Shown piece by piece: positions 41,745-50,786 of a stretch of 64,000 nucleotides of DNA. Below the pieces are notes generated by a model. That model saw only the letters and a program-made list of their open reading frames with translations, was not told the DNA's origin and made no database searches. The stretch lies in contig JABLXC010000004.1 of the NCBI GenBank assembly GCA_013178185.1, positions 62,001 through 126,000 of the forward strand. The letters are read 5' to 3'. Made by a program: the position numbers and the translations under genes. Source of the stretch: Anaerolineae bacterium. GTDB taxonomy: Bacteria; Chloroflexota; Anaerolineae; Anaerolineales; Anaerolineaceae. Numbering within the stretch: position 1 is the stretch's first letter; each line of letters opens with the position of its first letter.

Positions 41745-43031
41745 CTAGACCTCAGCGGATTCGTACCACACCTGGCGGGTCGTTTTTGCCAGGTCAAGCG
41801 ATTCTTTGTAGTTGGCTCCCAACATCCCATCACGGACCTTGCGAACCGCGGTAGCGATGTCTTCCATATCTTTTTCGGATCCAAGCAGAATACCGTGCGG
41901 GAGCCACACATGCACCCGGGTGGCCAGGTGTTCGACCACTGGCAGACTTTTTGCTCCTCTCCCTTCATTTCGTGAGACGAGAATCCAGTTGTCGCGACTT
42001 AACGTGGTGCGCGGGTGAATATGAACAGGAACATGTCCTGGTTCCGCAGGGATGCCTTCAGCCATTAATGCTCGCAAGAATACATCTTTGGAGATGCTGG
42101 CAAGGGATTCGCCCAATGTAATCACGAATTTCCAGTAAGCCGGCGTTGTTTCATCCTGCACGGGCTCCAGAGAGCCAATGTCTGGGATCTCGGCAAGAAA
42201 ATCATGCAGGAGGCGGGCATTTTTCTGCCGGGTAGCCTGTTCTTCATCTAATCGTGTTAGTTGTGAGGAGAGCAGCGCAGCCAAGAATTCTGACATACGT
42301 GAGTTCGATACTTCGGGAAAACGGATCTCTTCAGTGAACCAGGGCTTCTGGCGATTATTATCCACCATCGCATGCGCTCGGTTGGCAATCTCTAAGTTAT
42401 TGGTGCCGACGAAACCACCTTCTCCGGCAGTGAGAATCTTTGAAGACTGGAAACTAAAAGCAGCTGCATCGCCGAATGATCCTACGGCTTTCCCTTTCCA
42501 ACGTCCGCCATGCGCCTGAGCGCAATCTTCAACGTAGAACAAACCATGTTTTTTACAGAATTCCAGGATCGGTTCGGGAGGAACAATTCGGCCGGTATAA
42601 TGCATTGAAACGACGCCGGCGGTTTTCTTTGATAAGGCAGCCTCCAGAAGCGTTAAGTCCATCAAGTGAGTGTCCTGGTCAATGTCCACAACGACGGGGT
42701 CGGCCCCACAGGCGGTCACCGAAGTAATGGGGCTGATCCAGTTATAGCTTGGGAGGATGACTTCCTGGCCAGGCTGCAAACCTGCGGCTCGCATAGAAAT
42801 GCGATTTGCTTCAGTCCCGGTATTCATGCAAATCCCATATTTCATATCATGCCTGGCCGCAAATTTCTCAGCAAAAGCAGCAGCCTCAGTGTTGGGCTCA
42901 GGGTGTCCCCCCCATGAACCAGCCTCCAGCGCCCTTTTTAAAGCTTCCAGATCACCTTTGCCGGCTTTGGGCCAGGGCAAAAAGGGAGTCGTTCTGACGG
43001 GTTTTCCACCAAACAATGCAAGATTTTCCAT
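41745..43031 (-). CDS. DegT/DnrJ/EryC1-family PLP aminotransferase
   Basis: A 428-residue sugar aminotransferase. The N-terminal LALFGGKPVRTTPF and AGSWGGHPEPNTEAAAFAEKFA are typical of the DegT group that includes scyllo-inosose and 2-deoxy-scyllo-inosose aminotransferases. The PLP lysine is in FSFQSSKILTAGEGG, and the aspartate of EDCAQAHGG contacts the pyridine ring. These enzymes transfer amino groups to keto-sugars or cyclitols, or run in reverse. Such a gene in a sugar uptake and kinase operon is unusual and points to an amino-sugar or aminocyclitol substrate. Confidence 0.9.
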   Translation of the reverse strand: MENLALFGGKPVRTTPFLPWPKAGKGDLEALKRALEAGSWGGHPEPNTEAAAFAEKFAARHDMKYGICMNTGTEANRISMRAAGLQPGQEVILPSYNWISPITSVTACGADPVVVDIDQDTHLMDLTLLEAALSKKTAGVVSMHYTGRIVPPEPILEFCKKHGLFYVEDCAQAHGGRWKGKAVGSFGDAAAFSFQSSKILTAGEGGFVGTNNLEIANRAHAMVDNNRQKPWFTEEIRFPEVSNSRMSEFLAALLSSQLTRLDEEQATRQKNARLLHDFLAEIPDIGSLEPVQDETTPAYWKFVITLGESLASISKDVFLRALMAEGIPAEPGHVPVHIHPRTTLSRDNWILVSRNEGRGAKSLPVVEHLATRVHVWLPHGILLGSEKDMEDIATAVRKVRDGMLGANYKESLDLAKTTRQVWYESAEV

Positions 43032-43149
43032 GGTTCCTTTCCTTTTCTCTGTGAATTATGTCCCTATGTGTCACCTTTAGAGGCAATCATCACCCTAACA
43101 TGTTGATGAACTATTACGAAGGGACTGCTTTGTGTAGATCGTGCCATCT

Positions 43150-44076
43150 TTACTGACGAGAACGAATAAATGCCTCCACTTCTTTCTTTTCGGGCAGCGC
43201 GGTTTGCGCTCCCTGGCGGGTTGCTGTGATTGCGCCGCAGGCGCTGCCCCACATTACTGCTTCTTTGAGGGTCTTTTTTTGAATCAGGCAAGCGACCAGT
43301 CCTCCTACGAAGGCGTCTCCTGCAGCTACCGAGTCGACAGGTTCAATCTTAAAAGCGGGTTGGTGATTAATCTCTCCTCCAGTTTCTGTATAAATCGTCC
43401 CTGATTCACCCAGGGTGATGATGACTTTGCCTAGGCCGATTTTCTTGAGCAGGACGCCAGCAGCTACTTTAGCGTCTTCAATCGTATGGATTTCTTCCCC
43501 AGTCAAGAGAGAAGCTTCTGTTTCATTACAAACCAAAACATCAATCGTCGCAAACATCTCAGTCGACAAGCTGGCAGCCGGCGCGGCGTTCAGAATTACT
43601 GGAACGTGGTGCTTTTTCGCCATCTTTGCGGCTGCAAAAACGGTTTCCACAGGGATTTCCAATTGCAATACCACCGCAGCCGATGAAGCAATCAAGCCTT
43701 CTAATTCTCGAATATCTTCCACGGTAAGCTCGGCATTTGCCCCGGACGATACAACAATCGAATTGTTCCCATTTTTATCGACCCAGATCATCGCAAGACC
43801 GGTTGGTTTCTTTGAGCTTTGTCTCACCTCTGTCAGATCAACATGATGTCTTGATAATTCGGCCAGGGCGGGTTCGGCCAACTGATCTTGACCCGTTCTG
43901 CCTACCATGGTAACGGCAACCCCCATCTTTTGAAGGCTCAGGGCTTGATTTGCCCCCTTTCCCCCTGGAGTAATGGAGGTGTTGCTGGCAAGAATGGTCT
44001 CCCCTAATTTAGGGTAATGATCTATGTTGCCTGTGATATCCAGGTTAATACTTCCAATAACGAGCGCTTTTTTCAT
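43150..44076 (-). CDS. ribokinase-like PfkB-family carbohydrate kinase
   Basis: A 308-residue PfkB kinase. PGGKGANQALSLQKMG is the first PfkB signature, VGRTGQD follows, and the catalytic-base region reads DSVAAGDAFVGG in place of the common DTTGAGD. It resembles ribokinase over its length but could act on other sugars. The ATG at 44076 overlaps the stop of the LacI gene (ATGA), so the kinase and regulator are co-translated. Confidence 0.9.
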   Translation of the reverse strand: MKKALVIGSINLDITGNIDHYPKLGETILASNTSITPGGKGANQALSLQKMGVAVTMVGRTGQDQLAEPALAELSRHHVDLTEVRQSSKKPTGLAMIWVDKNGNNSIVVSSGANAELTVEDIRELEGLIASSAAVVLQLEIPVETVFAAAKMAKKHHVPVILNAAPAASLSTEMFATIDVLVCNETEASLLTGEEIHTIEDAKVAAGVLLKKIGLGKVIITLGESGTIYTETGGEINHQPAFKIEPVDSVAAGDAFVGGLVACLIQKKTLKEAVMWGSACGAITATRQGAQTALPEKKEVEAFIRSRQ

Positions 44077-45086
44077 TTGATCGCCTTGCAAGATTCTCTC
44101 AGGATGAGGGCAGGCTGTAAAACTACACGGCTTGCGCTGTTGGGGGTTGATTTTGTAGTGTTCACAAATAGCTCTAGGATCGTTTCAGAGATTTCTTTGA
44201 ATGGCTGGCAGATTGTTGTCAGTGAAGGCCATTGATAGGCAGTGAGAGTGATTCCATCGAAGCCGATGATTGAAATATCCTCTGGAATTCGCAGACCATG
44301 TTCCCGAATGGCGCGCATGGCGGAAATGGCCATCATATCGTTGCAGGCAAAAATTGCTGTTGGAGGTTCGGGAAGTGATAACAATTTCTGTGCACATTCA
44401 TAGCCGGAGGGGTAGTCAAAGTTTCCTTTAATAATCAAATTTTCGTGAAGGGGGATATCGTGTTTCTTGAGCACATCTCTGAAAGCGTTTGTGCGCTGTG
44501 CTCCTGGGGTTAAGTTCGATGGCCCGGTAATACAGCCGATTCTGCTATGACCCAGGGAGATGAGATATTCTGTGGCCATAACGCCGCCGAGGTAATTATC
44601 TGTGACAAGGAAGGAAATATTGGGTTTTTCCATTAGTACGGGGATTTCCCGGTCGAAAATGATGATCGGCAAATCTAGTGATTGAAGGTACATAATCGAG
44701 CGATTGTCGCTGCCTGCTGCAACGAATATGATTCCATCTACTTTCTTTTGGGAAAGCGTTTTGATATAAACCAGTTCTTTATCGGCGTTGTTTTCTGTAT
44801 TACAAATAATGACGCTGTAACCCAGCAAGTAAGCGTAACTTTCTATGATCCTGCTCACCTCGGCGAAAAAGGGGTTGCTGTGATCGGGGAGGATTAAGCC
44901 AAGCGTATTTGTTTTGCCGAGTTTTAAAGACCTTGCGAGGTCATTTGGTTGGTAACCGAGTTCTTTCATGGCCTGCAGCACGCGGTCGCTCACTTCGCTA
45001 GATACATAACGCGTATTGTTAATAACGTGTGAAACGGTTGCTGTGGATACACCGGCTTTTTGTGCAATATCGCGGATCGTGGGCAT
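44073..45086 (-). CDS. LacI-family transcriptional regulator
   Basis: A 337-residue regulator starting [29 protein letters not shown], the canonical LacI helix-turn-helix with hinge [14 protein letters not shown]. The periplasmic-binding-protein-like core (about 60-330) would bind a sugar effector. The frame is open upstream to 45203 but the HTH fixes the start at 45086. It lies beside a perfect 30-bp palindrome in the divergent control region and probably represses both arms of the sugar cluster until the effector arrives. Confidence 0.95.
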   Translation of the reverse strand: MPTIRDIAQKAGVSTATVSHVINNTRYVSSEVSDRVLQAMKELGYQPNDLARSLKLGKTNTLGLILPDHSNPFFAEVSRIIESYAYLLGYSVIICNTENNADKELVYIKTLSQKKVDGIIFVAAGSDNRSIMYLQSLDLPIIIFDREIPVLMEKPNISFLVTDNYLGGVMATEYLISLGHSRIGCITGPSNLTPGAQRTNAFRDVLKKHDIPLHENLIIKGNFDYPSGYECAQKLLSLPEPPTAIFACNDMMAISAMRAIREHGLRIPEDISIIGFDGITLTAYQWPSLTTICQPFKEISETILELFVNTTKSTPNSASRVVLQPALILRESCKAIK

Positions 45087-45109
45087 AATATTTTGCGTAA
45101 TTTTGAGTT

Positions 45110-45149
45110 TAGTTAAACGTTTGCGCAAACGTTTAACTAGTATTATAAT
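45110..45149. promoter_or_regulatory. LacI operator palindrome and divergent promoter
   Basis: A perfect 30-bp palindrome at 45110-45139 has two half-sites reading AGTTAAACGTTTGC and its complement, centred on GCGC, so it contains two overlapping AAACGTTT LacI-type cores. On the plus strand TTGCGC (45121-45126), a 17-bp spacer and TATAAT (45144-45149) form the promoter of the FGGY-aldolase arm, so the operator covers its -35 and spacer. Confidence 0.88.
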
Positions 45150-45193
45150 AAGAAAAAGATTATTGTCAACCGATAAAAACGGTATTCGAGAAA

Positions 45194-46516
45194 ATGACTT
45201 CACGTTATTTTTTAGGAATTGATGTCGGCACTACGAACATTAAGGTCGTTCTCTATAATGACCAGCTAGAAATGGTTCAATCCGCTGCGGTAAAAACGGC
45301 CACTCCCTCCCAGCGGGATGAGGGTTTGATAGAGGTTAACTATTTGCGCCATCAGGTTTTTTCTGCCATATCTCAGTGTATGGATGCGCAAAACAATAGC
45401 GCAGTTCAAGCAATTGGCATCTGTGGAATGGCAGAAGCCGGTTGTCTCCTGGACGATCTTGACCAGCCTTTGACCCCTGTTCATCTTTGGTATGAGGATC
45501 GCAGCCGCCTTTTTGCAAATAAGATCCGCAGGGATTTGGGTTCATTGGTCGCTTCGCAATGCGGTCTAAAAGTGACGCATGTCCGGTCTTTGTCCAAGTT
45601 TGCTTGGCTGATAGCCAGGACAGGTTATTCTACTGCGCGCTGGATCGGCGTCCCTGAACTGGTGGGGCTATGGTTATCGGGCAATTATGGGACGGACGCA
45701 ACGCTGGCAACCAGGACTGGCATTTATAATGTTTGCTCTAAGAAGTATTCAAGTGAGATCCTGGATTATCTTCATGCAAGGCAAGACCAATTTCCTCCTG
45801 TTTATTCTGCTCCTGCCTGCATTGGATCCATCCAGCCAGATGTGGGTTGTAAACTGGGTTTGAACGGCGACGCGCTGATTTTTATTGCCGGGCATGACGA
45901 TATCGTCGCTGCCTATGGCGTGAATGCTGAGCCCGGGGATCTGGTCGATTCAACTGGAACGGCTGAAGGAATTATCCGAGTCGTCGATCGCCTTGTGCAT
46001 CCGGGCGACCTGGCAAAATTTGGGATTGCCATCGCGCCTTATTTTTCTGAGCGCAGTTATGCTTTGATAACCGGCGCGGGAACTACGGGGGCTTTAATCG
46101 AAGTGCTTGCTCGCGAAATTGGCTTGGAATTTGATGTTCTGGATAACAATATCTCGCCGCCCTCAAGCTATCACAGGAATGACTTCCGGGTAAAACTCAG
46201 CGAGACCCGTATGCCAATTATCCTAAGAAATGATTTACAGGACCGGCCTTTTGAGCTATGGAGTGCTCTCTATGATGTCATTGCAGAAAGATTCCGACGC
46301 GCTGCGAACAAGTTTTTAAGATTTTGTGACGCTCCTCGACGAGTAATCTTTATCGGCGGCAGCGCAAAAAGCGCTGAGTTATGTCGCCGCAAATCATCCA
46401 AACTAAATCTTTCTTTTATTCGTGCTCCTGAGATTGATGCAACAACGCGGGGAGCCGCGGCTGTGGCGGGTTTCGCTATCGGAGACCAGCCACGATTGTG
46501 GGACCAATTGGTTTGA
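45194..46516 (+). CDS. FGGY-family carbohydrate kinase
   Basis: A 440-residue kinase with the N-terminal phosphate motif FLGIDVGTTNIKVVLYN, IGICGMAEAGCLLDD, GHDDIVAAYGVNAEPGDLVDSTGTAEG and the C-terminal IFIGGSAKSAELCRR. It is shorter than typical xylulokinase or gluconokinase and diverges in the substrate half, so its sugar is unknown. It is the first gene of the plus-strand arm under the shared LacI operator and precedes a ketose-bisphosphate aldolase gene by 35 bp, so it probably makes the phosphosugar that is cleaved. Confidence 0.87.
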   Translation: MTSRYFLGIDVGTTNIKVVLYNDQLEMVQSAAVKTATPSQRDEGLIEVNYLRHQVFSAISQCMDAQNNSAVQAIGICGMAEAGCLLDDLDQPLTPVHLWYEDRSRLFANKIRRDLGSLVASQCGLKVTHVRSLSKFAWLIARTGYSTARWIGVPELVGLWLSGNYGTDATLATRTGIYNVCSKKYSSEILDYLHARQDQFPPVYSAPACIGSIQPDVGCKLGLNGDALIFIAGHDDIVAAYGVNAEPGDLVDSTGTAEGIIRVVDRLVHPGDLAKFGIAIAPYFSERSYALITGAGTTGALIEVLAREIGLEFDVLDNNISPPSSYHRNDFRVKLSETRMPIILRNDLQDRPFELWSALYDVIAERFRRAANKFLRFCDAPRRVIFIGGSAKSAELCRRKSSKLNLSFIRAPEIDATTRGAAAVAGFAIGDQPRLWDQLV

Positions 46517-46551
46517 ACGATTTTCAAAATACAGGTTCGAGGGAGTTTGTA

Positions 46552-47454
46552 ATGACCCAAAAATTGTTTACCCTGAAAGATTTACTGCCGGTAGCCCAGA
46601 AAAATCATTTTGCGATCGGCGCATTCAGCGCCAGGTTCACAGGTATGATCGAGCCGATCATAAGGGCAGCGCTTGAGCTGCAATCCCCGGTGATTGTCCA
46701 GATTTCCAAGGTTGAATTTTCCTGGTATCAAATTTCCCTTCCCTACTATGTTCGGAAGTTTCATGAGATCTATTCCAAAGTTTCGCCGAATGTTCCGGTC
46801 TGTCTCCATCTTGACCATACCAATACCCTGGAGTTCGTACAAGAGGCGGTAAGCGGCGGCTTTTCATCTGTAATGATCGATGCCTCATCCAGGCCGCTTG
46901 AAGAAAACATTGCTTATACCCGCCAAGTGGTGGAACTGGCAAGAAAACGGGGGGTATCGGTTGAGGCAGAACTGGGAAGAATCTTAAGCAGTGACAAATT
47001 TGAAACCACCAGCGAGGAAGAGATCTTCACAGATCCGCTTGAGGCAGAACGCTTTGCCCGGGAAACAGGTGTGGATGCCTTGGCAATCTCTATTGGAACT
47101 GTGCATGGCGTCTATTTTACGAAGCAGCCAAAGATTGATTTTGACCGACTAGAAGCAATTCGAAAACATGTTCAAATTCCATTGGTGCTGCATGGTGGTT
47201 CGGGAATCCCGGTTGAGCAGATTAGACGCGCGATCCAGATGGATTCTGGGGGCGTTAGCAAGATTAATATCGCCACCGAGTTAGAGATGACGCTTTATGA
47301 ATCGCTTGGGATTTTAGAGCGGTTGCCCGACGTCGAGTTTTGGAAGCTGCCTTCTCAACAGATTGCCAGGGCTCAGGATGCTGTCAGGGAATTAACGAAG
47401 AAAAAGATCAAAGATTATCTCTTGTCCGATCAGAAAGCTTATCTATACGATTAA
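46552..47454 (+). CDS. class II (zinc) ketose-bisphosphate aldolase, FbaA/GatY-like
   Basis: A 300-residue class II aldolase starting at the ATG at 46552 after GAGGGAG. Family motifs are VCLHLDHTNTLEFVQEAV with metal-binding His, GFSSVMIDASSRPLEENI, GVSVEAELGRI, IGTVHGVY and LVLHGGSGIP. It would split a ketose 1,6-bisphosphate or 1-phosphate into DHAP and an aldehyde; substrate (fructose, tagatose or other) cannot be settled. Its place after a kinase gene suggests the terminal step of the pathway. Confidence 0.9.
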   Translation: MTQKLFTLKDLLPVAQKNHFAIGAFSARFTGMIEPIIRAALELQSPVIVQISKVEFSWYQISLPYYVRKFHEIYSKVSPNVPVCLHLDHTNTLEFVQEAVSGGFSSVMIDASSRPLEENIAYTRQVVELARKRGVSVEAELGRILSSDKFETTSEEEIFTDPLEAERFARETGVDALAISIGTVHGVYFTKQPKIDFDRLEAIRKHVQIPLVLHGGSGIPVEQIRRAIQMDSGGVSKINIATELEMTLYESLGILERLPDVEFWKLPSQQIARAQDAVRELTKKKIKDYLLSDQKAYLYD

Positions 47455-47609
47455 ATTGACTTTTTCGTTTTAAACGGATAAGAGTTCTTCGCAATATAAT
47501 TTTCCCTTCTTGTGGCATAATAGAATGGCAGGGGGGCCATTTATCGGTAACGAGATTTATTGCTGGCAAAGTACGGGCATAAAGAATACCATGTTATCAG
47601 GAGGAAGGG

Positions 47610-49703
47610 ATGGAAAAAATCTTTTATCCGAAGAGCATGGTGGTCGTCGGCGTTTCGGAAAGCCCAGATAACCTGTCGCGCAATATTGCCGAAAACCTCC
47701 TTCGCTTTCAATATCCGGGGGAGGTCTTTCTGTTGGGCCGAAAGCCTGGCAGCCTGCAGGGCAAGCCGATTTACAGCGCGGTTGAGGAATTGCCCGAGGG
47801 TATTGACCTGGCGGTCATCCTCACCCCGGCTGCCACCGTGCCACCGCTGTTGGATGGGCTTGGACGGCGCGGCATCCGTTTTGCCGTCATCGAGACCGCC
47901 GGTTTCAGCGAATTTTCTGCAGAAGGAAAAGCGTTGGAAGAGGAAATCGGGCGCATTGCCAAAAAGTGGGGGATGCGCATCGTTGGCCCGAACTGCATTG
48001 GGATCATCAACACCGAAAACGGCATCTGTACCGTCTTCGTGCGCACCGAGCCGGACGAAATGAAACCCGGCAAAGTTTCCCTCATGGCACAGAGCGGCGG
48101 CGTGGTGTTGACCTGTACTGACCTGTTGACCGCCAGCGGGTTGGGCGTGGGCAAAACGGTCTCGGTTGGCAACAAGCTGGATCTGAAGGAATCCGACTAC
48201 CTGGAATACTTCCAGCGCGATCCGGCGACCGACATGGTAATGCTCTACCTGGAAAGCATCAACGAAGGCCGCGAGCTGGTCGAACTGGCAGGCAAGGGAG
48301 AAAAGCCAGTCATTGTGTATAAATCCAATACCAGCCAGGCCAGCGCTCAGATCGCCCAATCGCACACCGCTGCGCTTGCCAATGACGAGAGCGTGGTGGA
48401 TGCCGCCTTTGAGCAGTATGGCGTCACCCGGGCGCGCACCTTTCGCGAGATGATGATTGCCGGCAAGGCGTTTGCCATGCCGCCGGTGCGTGGCAGCCGC
48501 CTGGCCGTATTTTCTCGTTCGGGCGGCCATGCAATCGTATCGGTGGATACGGCGTCAGAATACGGGTTTGAACTGCCGCCCTACCCAGACGCCTTGATTG
48601 AGACTGCCCGCCCTTATTTTCGGGTGGATGTGATTGACCGGCAAAACCCGCTCGATTTGGGCACTGTCTTTAATTTTGACGCTTATCCTGCCCTGGTGGA
48701 AGAAGCCATCAAAACCGTCGCGCCGGATGCCGTTTTGCTCGTCTTCAATTATCGCTGTGAGACGGTTCCAAAAGCCCGCGAAGTGGCAGAGCGACTGGCA
48801 AAGATCAGCCGCCAGTACGATACGCCGGTGGCGCTGTGCTATTTTACTGAGATGGAGGAGATTTACTACCTGGAGAAGAATCTGGGCTACCCAGTCTTCA
48901 CGGAAGTGCACGAAGCCGTCCAGGCGCTGGCCTTCTCACGCCGCCGCTTTCGCAGGCTGCAACTGCGAGATCAATATCGCAAGGAATCGTACGATCCGGG
49001 CGTCGGACAGGATGCCGCGGCGCGAGCCCGCCAAATCCTCAAAGCGGCGAAGGGCAGCGAAGTGCAGCTCGACCAGGCGCTGCAAATTTGCGAAGCCTAT
49101 GGGCTGGCGTTGGCGCCCTGGGCAGTAGCCGAAAACGAGCAGCAAGCCCTGCAGGCTGCCGCAAGTATCGGTTACCCGGTGGCGCTGAAGGTGGCTGGCG
49201 CAGGCGCGGTTCACAAAACCGACGTGGGCGGCGTGGCGCTCGATTTGAAGGATGAGCGGGAACTTGCCGCCGCGCTGCAAAATATGCAAGCCCGGCTGGA
49301 AAAGCACGGCCTGGCGGGGATTTCGCGATTCCTGGTGCAGAAGATGGCAAAAGGCGGGCGCGAGGTCATCTTGGGCGGTAAGCGGGATGCATCTTTTGGC
49401 CCCCTGGTGTTGTGCGGCCTGGGCGGAATTTACGCCGAGGTGCTGCGCGATTCGGCCATCCGCCTGGCGCCGCTTTATGCGGGCGAAGCCCGCGAGATGC
49501 TGGCTGGTTTGCGCGGCTTTAAATTGCTGCAGGGTGTGCGCGGCCAGCCGCCAGCAGACCTGGAAGCCCTCGCCGCGGCTTTGCTGAAGCTCTCCCGTTT
49601 GATGGTTGACCTGGAGGAGGTTGCGGAACTGGACCTGAACCCCGTGCTGGCGTTTGAACACGGCATCCAGGTAGTGGACGCCCGCATTGTGCTAAAAACG
49701 TAA
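47610..49703 (+). CDS. ADP-forming (NDP-forming) acyl-CoA synthetase
   Basis: A 697-residue single-chain enzyme with fused alpha and beta parts. Residues 1-130 are a CoA-binding Rossmann domain, about 145-430 succinyl-CoA-synthetase-like flavodoxin domains, and the remainder an ATP-grasp region (GYPVALKVAGAGAVHKTDVGGVAL and ELDLNPVLAF). The phosphorylated His252 is in AQSHTAAL. Such enzymes convert acetyl-CoA or other acyl-CoA plus ADP and phosphate to the acid and ATP, an energy-conserving step in fermenters, and could also run backwards to activate acids. AGGAGGAAGGG precedes the ATG. Confidence 0.92.
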   Translation: MEKIFYPKSMVVVGVSESPDNLSRNIAENLLRFQYPGEVFLLGRKPGSLQGKPIYSAVEELPEGIDLAVILTPAATVPPLLDGLGRRGIRFAVIETAGFSEFSAEGKALEEEIGRIAKKWGMRIVGPNCIGIINTENGICTVFVRTEPDEMKPGKVSLMAQSGGVVLTCTDLLTASGLGVGKTVSVGNKLDLKESDYLEYFQRDPATDMVMLYLESINEGRELVELAGKGEKPVIVYKSNTSQASAQIAQSHTAALANDESVVDAAFEQYGVTRARTFREMMIAGKAFAMPPVRGSRLAVFSRSGGHAIVSVDTASEYGFELPPYPDALIETARPYFRVDVIDRQNPLDLGTVFNFDAYPALVEEAIKTVAPDAVLLVFNYRCETVPKAREVAERLAKISRQYDTPVALCYFTEMEEIYYLEKNLGYPVFTEVHEAVQALAFSRRRFRRLQLRDQYRKESYDPGVGQDAAARARQILKAAKGSEVQLDQALQICEAYGLALAPWAVAENEQQALQAAASIGYPVALKVAGAGAVHKTDVGGVALDLKDERELAAALQNMQARLEKHGLAGISRFLVQKMAKGGREVILGGKRDASFGPLVLCGLGGIYAEVLRDSAIRLAPLYAGEAREMLAGLRGFKLLQGVRGQPPADLEALAAALLKLSRLMVDLEEVAELDLNPVLAFEHGIQVVDARIVLKT

Positions 49704-49737
49704 CAAGCAGGCGAAAATCCGCCGAAGAAGAAAATCT

Positions 49738-50322
49738 CTACGCTTCGTCGAACGCCGTGAGGAGGATTTCATCCAGCGGGCGCTTGCGGACGTGGACGAG
49801 CCCCGTTTCATCGCGCCAGAAGTCCTGGTTGTGATTCTCTAAGGGAGCTTCCAGGATGGAGCGCTCCGCCGGGTAGCCCAACGCCAACAGCAGGAGGATT
49901 TTGTAGCGCGCCGGGATACGCAGGCTGGCGCGCAATCCCTCCTGGTTGAGCTGACCCAGGATGCAGCCTCCCAGGCCTTGTTCGACAGCCCCCAGCAGGA
50001 TCGTCTGGGCGGCAATCCCGGCTTCTACGCCGAAGTGCGCCGCAATCGCCGTATCCCCCAGGATGAGGATGTAGGCGGCGGGGCGTTCTTCGGGTGCAGC
50101 TTCCCGCCAGTTGCCGAACTCCGGCCAGACCAGGTTGGAGTAGATCAGGGCGTTTTTCTCCGCATTGTTTGAGATGTAATATTTGAGCGGCTGCCGGTTC
50201 CAGGCCGAAGGGATACAGCGCGCCAGATCAATCAGAGCGCGCAGCGTCTCTGCTGGGACCGGAATATCTGTGTGGAAGCGGCGGATGCTGCGGGATTTTT
50301 TGACCAGCTCTACAAGTTTCAT
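49738..50322 (-). CDS. nitroreductase-family FMN oxidoreductase
   Basis: A 194-residue nitroreductase with SRSIRRFHTDIPVPAETL at the FMN-phosphate site, ARCIPSAWNRQPLKYYI, and GIAAQTILLGAVEQGLGGCILGQL near the flavin. The C-terminus has LLLLALGYPAE. The NAD(P)H-dependent family acts on nitro compounds, quinones or flavins; the substrate here is unknown. It is convergent with the acyl-CoA synthetase gene. Confidence 0.9.
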   Translation of the reverse strand: MKLVELVKKSRSIRRFHTDIPVPAETLRALIDLARCIPSAWNRQPLKYYISNNAEKNALIYSNLVWPEFGNWREAAPEERPAAYILILGDTAIAAHFGVEAGIAAQTILLGAVEQGLGGCILGQLNQEGLRASLRIPARYKILLLLALGYPAERSILEAPLENHNQDFWRDETGLVHVRKRPLDEILLTAFDEA

Positions 50323-50485
50323 CGGCTTCCCTGTGAAGATACACTGACGATCATCTCTTTTTGATTATATCCCGGCTGCTGGAAAGCGGTGGAAGATGTT
50401 TGAGTGAGACGGTCCATTTTCCTGTTGGGAGATCGCTTCGCAAAAACCTTTCTTAGGAAAAGTTCTGCATACCTCAAAGAGTCTA

Positions 50486-50514
50486 TTGACAAGGGGGAGA
50501 TAAATTGCTAATAT
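50486..50514 (+). promoter_or_regulatory. strong promoter of the sugar ABC operon
   Basis: TTGACA (50486-50491), 17 bp, TAATAT (50509-50514). The start is expected near 50521, leaving an approximately 266-nt untranslated leader. Confidence 0.85.
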
Positions 50515-50520
50515 AAATGT

Positions 50521-50786
50521 AAATATATATGCAGATTACCATGCAATATAATATATTAATAAGGATCCACCGGCGTGCTGGAAATTCCATGCTGCTGGAA
50601 TTCCTTTCATCGGCGCAGGGCGTGAAACCCATCAAGTCATCAAACAGTCGGAAGGGATAGGCCTGTACCTGCTTTTAAGGAGGTGCTTATTGGGGAAGAT
50701 CTAGCATTTTTGTTCCTGGGGTTTTTACATCGTACCCGATCCAACTATGGTTTTCTTTTTATCGAAAAAATTAACAGGAGGAACCG
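50521..50786 (+). promoter_or_regulatory. long untranslated leader of the sugar ABC operon
   Basis: The leader contains an AT-rich near-palindrome (about 50525-50550), a hairpin GGAAATTCCA/TGGAATTCC near 50579-50603, and AAGGAGG at about 50679-50685 followed 6 nt later by TTG and a 4-codon frame. It may carry a regulator site or a structured element. I recognise no known riboswitch in it. Confidence 0.4.

Noticed and set aside
50521-50786. TPP riboswitch controlling the operon with the THI5-like gene
   Set aside because: The conserved CTGAGA and ACCC...GAACCTGA blocks are absent from the leader.
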